From Candidatus Eiseniibacteriota bacterium (GTDB lineage Bacteria; Joyebacterota; Joyebacteria; Joyebacterales; Joyebacteraceae): a stretch of DNA of 5,485 nucleotides. Below, piece after piece: positions 1 to 5,485 of this stretch (positions are counted from its first letter, which is position 1; the number at the start of each line of letters is the position of its first letter). The DNA is taken from NCBI GenBank assembly GCA_030610515.1, contig JAUWRQ010000105.1:1-5485 (forward strand). The letters are read 5' to 3'. Under the pieces are notes generated by a model, which was not told the DNA's origin, did not search any database, and was given only the letters and a program-made list of their open reading frames with translations. A program made the position numbers and the translations under genes.

Positions 1-26
1 CGATGCACTCCGCCGTGGTTGTCCGC

Positions 27-55
27 TTGACGGGCAGTCGGTCGGGGTCTAGCAT
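27..55 (+). promoter_or_regulatory. Putative sigma-70-type promoter for the beta-helix gene
   Basis: A -35 box TTGACG (27-32, 5 of 6 matches to TTGACA) is followed after exactly 17 bases by TAGCAT (50-55, 4 of 6 matches to TATAAT). This places a start of transcription near base 62 and leaves a leader of about 29 bases that contains the ribosome binding site. The position, spacing and orientation fit the gene starting at 91. The -10 box is imperfect, so this is a prediction from pattern only. The promoter at the right end of the window uses the same -35 hexamer and spacing. Confidence 0.5.
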
Positions 56-77
56 GGGATCATCATCCCCACACAAG

Positions 78-85
78 AAGGAGGT
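78..85 (+). promoter_or_regulatory. Strong Shine-Dalgarno site of the beta-helix gene
   Basis: AAGGAGGT is fully complementary to the usual 3' end of bacterial 16S rRNA and lies 5 bases before the ATG at 91. It fixes this start codon and suggests efficient translation. Confidence 0.85.
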
Positions 86-90
86 CCCCG

Positions 91-1473
91 ATGAGCCGGA
101 AATTCGCTCGCAGAAGCACCGCGATCGCCCTGGTCCTTCTTCTGGCCGCGGCCCTGCCCGCGGCCGCCACCGTGATTACCGTTGCCGCGGACGGAAGCGG
201 CACGTACACCAACATCCAGGACGGCCTCGACGCCGCGAGCCCGGGCGACACCGTCCAGGTCGCCACCGGCGTCTACGACGGCGAGCGCAACCGCGATCTC
301 GACTTCGGGGGAGTGCCGATCACGCTCGTTGCGCCGTCCGGTCCCGCCCTGACGACGATCGACTGCGCGGCCGCAGGGCGCGCGTTCTTCTTTGGGAGCG
401 GAGAGGACACGAACGCGATCGTGAGCGGCTTCCGCGTCACGGCTGCCCAAGCCGACACGGGGGCTGGGGTCTATTGCCGGAATGGCTCGAGCCCCAAGTT
501 CGTCGGATGCCGCTTCGAGCAGAACAACGCGACGGTCTGGGGCGGCGGCCTGTGCTGCGCGGCTTCGTCGCCGGTCGTCCGCGACTGCGAATTCATCGAG
601 AACGTCGTCTCGGGTGGGACGTACCCCTACGGGGGCGCAATCGCGTGCCGGTCGGGCGCAGCACCGCTCATCTCGGATACCGACTTCGATGGGAACCTCT
701 CGCAGCATATGGGAGGAGCCATCTACCTCAACGCATCACCGGCGACCTTCGTTCGCTGCGATTTCACGAACAGCAACATAGGTACGCAGGGGAACGCCGG
801 CGCGTGCGCCGCGCTGGTCTCCACGAACGTGGCTACGTTCACCGACTGCACGTTCCGGGAGAACGGCCTCACGCAGACGGCTGTCGGAGGCGGCATCTAC
901 GCATCCGGCTCGACCGTTGCGGTCACGAACTGCGAGTTCATCGGCAACAGAGCCGGATCAGGCGGCGGAATCCACTTCGCGACGAGTTCGTCGGGCACTG
1001 TCACGGGCTCCACGTTCGCGGACAACGACAGCAGCTGGTCGCTTGCGGCCGGGATCTCGTTCTTCTCCGGCTCCGAGCCGACGGTGTCCGGGTGCACGTT
1101 CGTTTCGAATCGCGTCTACCACATGGCCTTCAGGGATGCCTCACCTGCAGTCGAATATTGCATTCTCGCGTTTGCGACCGGCGGGGGGACCGTCCACTGC
1201 GACCAGGGAGCGGCTCCAGCCATAAGTCACTGCTTCATCTACGAGAACGCTGGGGGCGACTCTCTGTGCGGCGGGAGCTTCCACGACAACGAGTGGGCCG
1301 ACCCAGTGTTCTGCGGCGTCGACGTGGGCACCTACGCGCTCTGCGCGGACTCGCCGTGTCTGCCGGGTGTGACCTGGCCTGCTCTCGTCGGGGCGCACGG
1401 CCAAGGATGCGGTGCGTGCGGCAGCGCCGTCGAGCCCGTCACTTGGGGCGCCATCAAGGCGGGGTACAGATAG
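91..1473 (+). CDS. Secreted right-handed parallel beta-helix repeat protein
   Basis: This 460-residue protein begins with a Sec-type signal peptide: basic residues (R3, K4, R7, R8), a hydrophobic core at about 11-22, and a likely cleavage near A24-A26. It is therefore probably exported to the periplasm or cell surface. Residues 28-62 (GSGTYTNIQDGL, then PGDTVQV and GVY) are the typical opening of pectate-lyase-like beta-helix proteins. From about 135 to 385 there are roughly ten coils of 22-31 residues, with Gly-Gly-x-Ile turns (G151, G181, G208, G266, G291) and a C-x-F step, often followed by an Asn. The tail has a 'DPVFCG ... DSPCLPG ... GAHGQGC' block and ends in TWGAIKAGYR (451-460). No catalytic site can be recognised, so it could be a carbohydrate-binding or degrading enzyme, an adhesin or a structural surface protein. 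The start is set by the Shine-Dalgarno at 78-85. The fold assignment is firm; the function is unknown. Confidence 0.88.
   Translation: MSRKFARRSTAIALVLLLAAALPAAATVITVAADGSGTYTNIQDGLDAASPGDTVQVATGVYDGERNRDLDFGGVPITLVAPSGPALTTIDCAAAGRAFFFGSGEDTNAIVSGFRVTAAQADTGAGVYCRNGSSPKFVGCRFEQNNATVWGGGLCCAASSPVVRDCEFIENVVSGGTYPYGGAIACRSGAAPLISDTDFDGNLSQHMGGAIYLNASPATFVRCDFTNSNIGTQGNAGACAALVSTNVATFTDCTFRENGLTQTAVGGGIYASGSTVAVTNCEFIGNRAGSGGGIHFATSSSGTVTGSTFADNDSSWSLAAGISFFSGSEPTVSGCTFVSNRVYHMAFRDASPAVEYCILAFATGGGTVHCDQGAAPAISHCFIYENAGGDSLCGGSFHDNEWADPVFCGVDVGTYALCADSPCLPGVTWPALVGAHGQGCGACGSAVEPVTWGAIKAGYR
508..1233 (+). repeat. Degenerate beta-helix coil repeats with a cysteine ladder
   Basis: Within the beta-helix protein the same coil position recurs at C140, C166, T197, C223, C253, C281, S307, C335, C357 and C381. 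The spacings are 26, 31, 26, 30, 28, 26, 28, 22 and 24 residues. Each is usually followed by one residue and then Phe (CRF, CEF, CDF, CTF, CEF, CTF), with Ile in the last two (CIL, CFI). Two coils have Thr or Ser in place of Cys. This is a protein-level repeat with no long identical DNA units, as expected for one turn of a stacked parallel beta-helix. Confidence 0.75.
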
Positions 1474-1498
1474 ACCGCGGGTGAACGGGTGCAGCCTC

Positions 1499-3952
1499 AT
1501 GCACATCGCCAATGACCATCGCGGAGCCGCCGACCTCCGGTTCGCGGAATCCAATCTCAATGCCCGGCGCCGGCTTCTGCGCCTGCGCGTCCTGACATAC
1601 GCGCTCGGTGTTGCCTGTGTCGTCACGCTCGCCTCCTGTGAGCAGGGGCCGCGTCGCCTGAGCGCGTCGCAGGCGCGATACCGCTGCGCTCTCGTCAATG
1701 CGATTCGGATTACCGACCGCCCGAGAGAGATCGCCGCCGCGGACCTCGACGGTGACGGCATAGATGAGGAGATCAAGCTCGGACTGTCCAGAGGAGGAAC
1801 GTCCTACCTGCACATCGCACGCGTGGCGGAGGACCGTCACTACGCCCTCCTTACGAAGAATTTCTTTTCCTCGGCCGGTCTGGCCGGCGTCATCGATGTG
1901 ACCGGTGATGGGGTTCCCGAGTTGATCTGGTGGGAGCAGCTGGATCGCGAGCGGCTTCGCGTCTCCGTCTCCGGGATCACGCTGGGCGGTGGCGCCGCGA
2001 AGGATTCCACTCTGTACGAGTTGCACCTCGGCACGGACGGGCGACTTCTGCCCGATGGGGGATGGGCAGGCGGGTTCCTCGTCAGGGGCTCATTCGATCT
2101 CGATTACGATGGAACGCCGGACATCCTCGCCCTGGCAGTGAACACAGGCATATTGCTGAAGCCGAGAGGCGTGTGGTTCTGGGATCTCAGGAGAGGCGAG
2201 CTGTCGGCGCGAGTACCCACGGGGGCCACTCCGTCCGGGGCGGCCACAACAGCCGACATCGACGCGGATGGGATCGACGATCTGATCATGGGCCTCGAGT
2301 CCCCCGGGAACGGAGTCACTGCCGGGGACTGGGATGATGGACACTCGTACGTTGTGGCCCTCGACACCGACGGTTCCATTCTCTGGTGGAACGAGCTGGG
2401 CGGCTACTCCAGCAAGATCGACCTCGCCGTCGGAGACCTGGACGGTGACGGGGCCCTTGAGATCGCGACGGTGGTCGGGGGGCATTCGGAACAGAGCGCC
2501 GATGCCTTCAGGCTATCCGTGTGGCGGGGCGCCGACGGTCAGCTGCTTGCGGAAAGGCGCCTCGGGTGTTCGGTGAACTCTGTAGCGACTATCTCTCGCG
2601 AAGCGGGAACGAAATTGTTCGTCGGATCCTCCGACGGCTTCATCCGCCGCCTCGGTTGGGCAGACGGCGGACTCTCGATCGAAGCGGAACTCGATTGCGG
2701 GGACGCGGTCGAATGCGTGCGCGTGATTCCCATGGAGTCAGCCTTCGTGGCGGAACGCGTCGCCGTCGCCACCGTTAAGGGGGACATCGTCGTCCTGGAC
2801 AAGGACCTGGAGCCGCTCGCGCTCATGCACACCGGAGAGAGCATCGGCTGCGGAGGTGTTCTCAGGCCGACGGTGCTATCAGTGGACGGAGAGCCCATGG
2901 CAGGTCTCATGGTGCTCACAGGCACCAGCGTGCGGAGGCTCCAGCTCGTACGGCGGCCGCTCCCGTTCTGGATGACGGTCACGCTTCCGCTCGCGGCGAT
3001 TCTCGTGGCGCTCGGTGCCGTGCGGCGGACGCGGCGCATGACGGTCGCGTGGCTCAGGAGACGGCTCCTTCCGCGCAAGAGCCGCGGGGAAACCCTCGAC
3101 GGCCTGCTCGACTCGCTGACCGCGGCGAGTCACGGGAAGCTGGCCGCGACGTCGACGCTCCGGAGATTGCGGGAGCAGTTCCGGATGCTGCAGCACTACG
3201 AGGGCACCGCGCCCGGAGCGTTCCGGCAGCGCTTTGATCAGACCACGCGCGACGTCCACGACGTTTGCCTGCCGGGGGTTGCCGCTATCGTCGAGGGTGC
3301 GGAGCGGCTCGGCCTGGTCGTCGGGCACACCGCCTCGCTGCGTGCGAGCGTGGAGCGGATAGAGAAGATGCTGGGAGAATTCCCACACGGTTCTCTTTCG
3401 AGAGTGGGGGCAACGGCGCTCGGTGCGCGCCTTGACGGTATTCTGCCGAACGTGGAGGAATCGCTTGTGGCCATCCGGAAGGCCGCCGAGCACGAGAGGT
3501 CTTCGGACGCGGGCGTCGAACTGGACAGGGTTCTCAGCGCGCGCGCCCCGGAGCTTCGCAAGCAGAATGCGGACATCCAGGTGGACGGGCGCGACTCGAT
3601 CACCGGGGTCCGCGTCCTTGGAAGGCCGGGCGAAGTATCGTTCGTTCTTGAGAACCTCATCGCAAACGCCATCGACGCGGTCCGAGGCCAGAGCGTCCGG
3701 CGCATACATCTGTCGGCTTCCCTCGACTCAGGCCACGTGGTGGTGAGGGTTGCGGACACCGGCAAGGGCATAGCCGCGGAGGACCACGCGCGCATCTTCG
3801 ACGCCGGTTTCACCGACAAGGCATCGGGTGGACACGGGCTGTCGCTGAGTAGGGACATGCTGTCGAGACGTGGCGGTTCCATCAAGCTCGTCGAGTCCGC
3901 GCCGGGTGGTGGAGCAACCTTCGAGGTTCGATTCGCCATTTGCAGGAGCTAG
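1499..3952 (+). CDS. Membrane histidine kinase with extracytoplasmic FG-GAP/VCBS-like propeller sensor
   Basis: Sensor kinase of a two-component system, 817 residues from the ATG at 1499. The N-terminus has basic residues (R23-R25, R28, R30), a hydrophobic stretch (31-46) and a lipobox-like LASC ending at C47. Residues about 80-485 look like a beta-propeller: five DxDxDG or related loops (D82, D133, D200, D253, D313), then PQQ/WD-like strands such as 'GSSDGFIRRL'. A transmembrane segment (491-508) is followed by arginines, giving a cytoplasmic C-terminus. There is no obvious HAMP or PAS domain. The dimerisation helix carries H587-D588-x-x-x-P592, matching the HExxxP pattern with Asp for Glu, so H587 is the likely phosphorylation site. 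The ATPase domain shows an N box (E718, N719, N723), a G1 box DTGKGI (753-758), an F-like segment (HARIFDAGF) and a G2 box GGHGLSLS (777-784). The start is uncertain: GTG 1481 and GTG 1412 (inside the upstream gene) are in frame, and none has a good Shine-Dalgarno. The ligand is unknown. Confidence 0.88.
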   Translation: MHIANDHRGAADLRFAESNLNARRRLLRLRVLTYALGVACVVTLASCEQGPRRLSASQARYRCALVNAIRITDRPREIAAADLDGDGIDEEIKLGLSRGGTSYLHIARVAEDRHYALLTKNFFSSAGLAGVIDVTGDGVPELIWWEQLDRERLRVSVSGITLGGGAAKDSTLYELHLGTDGRLLPDGGWAGGFLVRGSFDLDYDGTPDILALAVNTGILLKPRGVWFWDLRRGELSARVPTGATPSGAATTADIDADGIDDLIMGLESPGNGVTAGDWDDGHSYVVALDTDGSILWWNELGGYSSKIDLAVGDLDGDGALEIATVVGGHSEQSADAFRLSVWRGADGQLLAERRLGCSVNSVATISREAGTKLFVGSSDGFIRRLGWADGGLSIEAELDCGDAVECVRVIPMESAFVAERVAVATVKGDIVVLDKDLEPLALMHTGESIGCGGVLRPTVLSVDGEPMAGLMVLTGTSVRRLQLVRRPLPFWMTVTLPLAAILVALGAVRRTRRMTVAWLRRRLLPRKSRGETLDGLLDSLTAASHGKLAATSTLRRLREQFRMLQHYEGTAPGAFRQRFDQTTRDVHDVCLPGVAAIVEGAERLGLVVGHTASLRASVERIEKMLGEFPHGSLSRVGATALGARLDGILPNVEESLVAIRKAAEHERSSDAGVELDRVLSARAPELRKQNADIQVDGRDSITGVRVLGRPGEVSFVLENLIANAIDAVRGQSVRRIHLSASLDSGHVVVRVADTGKGIAAEDHARIFDAGFTDKASGGHGLSLSRDMLSRRGGSIKLVESAPGGGATFEVRFAICRS
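3944..3948 (+). promoter_or_regulatory. Ribosome binding site inside the end of the kinase gene
   Basis: AGGAG sits in the last sense codons of the kinase gene, 6 bases before the ATG at 3955. It decides that start over the in-frame TTG at 3940, and its position implies translational coupling between kinase and regulator. Confidence 0.75.
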
Positions 3953-3954
3953 CT

Positions 3955-5337
<1,383 letters not shown>

Positions 5338-5447
5338 CTCGCGCGTGGGCAGCCGGAGGTGTCTCCACCCGCTGCTCTCGGGGGCAGGCCGGCGGGCAAG
5401 CGTGGCGGCCGCAGCGAGGACGCCCGGCCCCGGGGGAAGAAAGCCTC
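5338..5447. other. Non-coding spacer between the regulator gene and the right-edge promoter
   Basis: About 110 GC-rich bases with no convincing reading frame. Apart from the hairpin at 5347-5377 and short GC palindromes such as GCGGCCGC, nothing recognisable is seen: no tRNA, repeat array or sigma-54 promoter. Composition becomes more A/T-rich from about 5436 into the promoter. Confidence 0.5.
5347..5377 (+). terminator. Imperfect hairpin after the regulator gene, possible terminator
   Basis: GGGCAGC (5347-5353) can pair with GCTGCTC (5371-5377) with one G-T wobble. An inner stem GGTG (5358-5361) pairs with CACC (5366-5369) around a TCTC loop, separated from the outer stem by a 4/1 internal loop. 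It begins 9 bases after the stop codon, where a transcript end is expected. No T-run follows, so it is not a standard intrinsic terminator. It may be a 3' stabilising stem, or chance pairing in GC-rich DNA. Confidence 0.3.
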
Positions 5448-5476
5448 TTGACGACAGTTTCGTTGACCCGTATAAT
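5448..5476 (+). promoter_or_regulatory. Near-consensus sigma-70 promoter reading off the right edge
   Basis: TTGACG (5448-5453, 5 of 6 matches) and a perfect TATAAT (5471-5476) are separated by exactly 17 bases. Transcription would start about 5483 and read out of the window. Such a strong match in GC-rich DNA is unlikely by chance and points to a highly expressed downstream gene or a stable RNA, which cannot be seen here. It is independent of the sigma-54 logic of the neighbouring regulator. Confidence 0.75.
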
Positions 5477-5485
5477 TCTAGGAAA

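Noticed and set aside
16..30. Possible sigma-54 promoter TGG...TTGA upstream of the beta-helix gene
   Set aside because: The GG at 17-18 is at the right distance, but the second element reads GA where GC is essential. The overlapping sigma-70-like match is better.
1123..1140. TGGC...ATGC resembling a sigma-54 -24/-12 pair
   Set aside because: The GG to GC distance is one base too long for the strict sigma-54 spacing, and it lies inside the beta-helix coding region.
3..1484. Long open frame on the + strand (493 codons) overlapping the beta-helix gene
   Set aside because: Its product is Arg-rich and low in complexity, as expected from an out-of-frame reading of GC-rich codons. The overlapping frame has a signal peptide, a beta-helix pattern and a perfect Shine-Dalgarno site.
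2132..2149. TGGCAG...GGCA resembling a sigma-54 promoter inside the kinase gene
   Set aside because: The second element is displaced by two bases and the site is within propeller codons, so it is most likely chance.
2879..3709. Minus-strand open frame of 276 codons opposite the kinase gene
   Set aside because: It is Arg/Pro/His-rich with no recognisable domain and lies opposite the clear kinase domain. It is a shadow frame of GC-rich coding DNA.
3940..3954. TTG at 3940 as an alternative start of the response regulator, giving 5 more residues
   Set aside because: The AGGAG at 3944-3948 is correctly placed for ATG 3955, and the receiver domain begins normally after that Met.
5421..5437. GC-rich palindromic stretch (CCCGGCCCCGGG) as a terminator
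   Set aside because: The stem would be only about 4 pairs and no T-run follows. It is typical of high-GC spacer sequence.

Overview
The window is a GC-rich, densely coded stretch with three genes, all on the + strand. They encode a secreted right-handed beta-helix protein, a membrane histidine kinase with a large extracytoplasmic FG-GAP-type propeller, and a sigma-54-activating response regulator of the NtrC/AtoC type. Signal peptides, a lipobox-like N-terminus and Shine-Dalgarno sites show a bacterium. The ending of the beta-helix protein (a 'DSPCLPG ... GAHGQGC' block and a short Trp-Gly-x-Ile-Lys tail) resembles secreted proteins I associate with uncultivated FCB-group-like phyla such as Eisenbacteria or Krumholzibacteriota. 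That placement is inference from memory and not secure.

Layout: bases 1-90 hold a sigma-70-like promoter (27-55) and a near-perfect ribosome binding site (78-85) for the beta-helix gene (91-1473). After 25 bases comes the kinase gene (1499-3952, start uncertain). Its last codons contain the ribosome binding site of the regulator gene (3955-5337), which starts 2 bases after the kinase stop, so kinase and regulator are almost certainly co-transcribed and translationally coupled. Bases 5338-5447 are non-coding and contain an imperfect hairpin just after the regulator stop. The window ends in a near-consensus sigma-70 promoter (5448-5476) for a gene or RNA beyond the edge.

How they work together: the kinase would sense something outside the cytoplasm through its propeller, autophosphorylate (candidate His587) and pass phosphate to Asp55 of the regulator, whose AAA+ domain (intact GAFTGA) would open sigma-54 promoters. 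The target genes are not visible: I found no convincing -24/-12 sigma-54 promoter in the window. A link between the two-component pair and the beta-helix protein is suggested only by adjacency.
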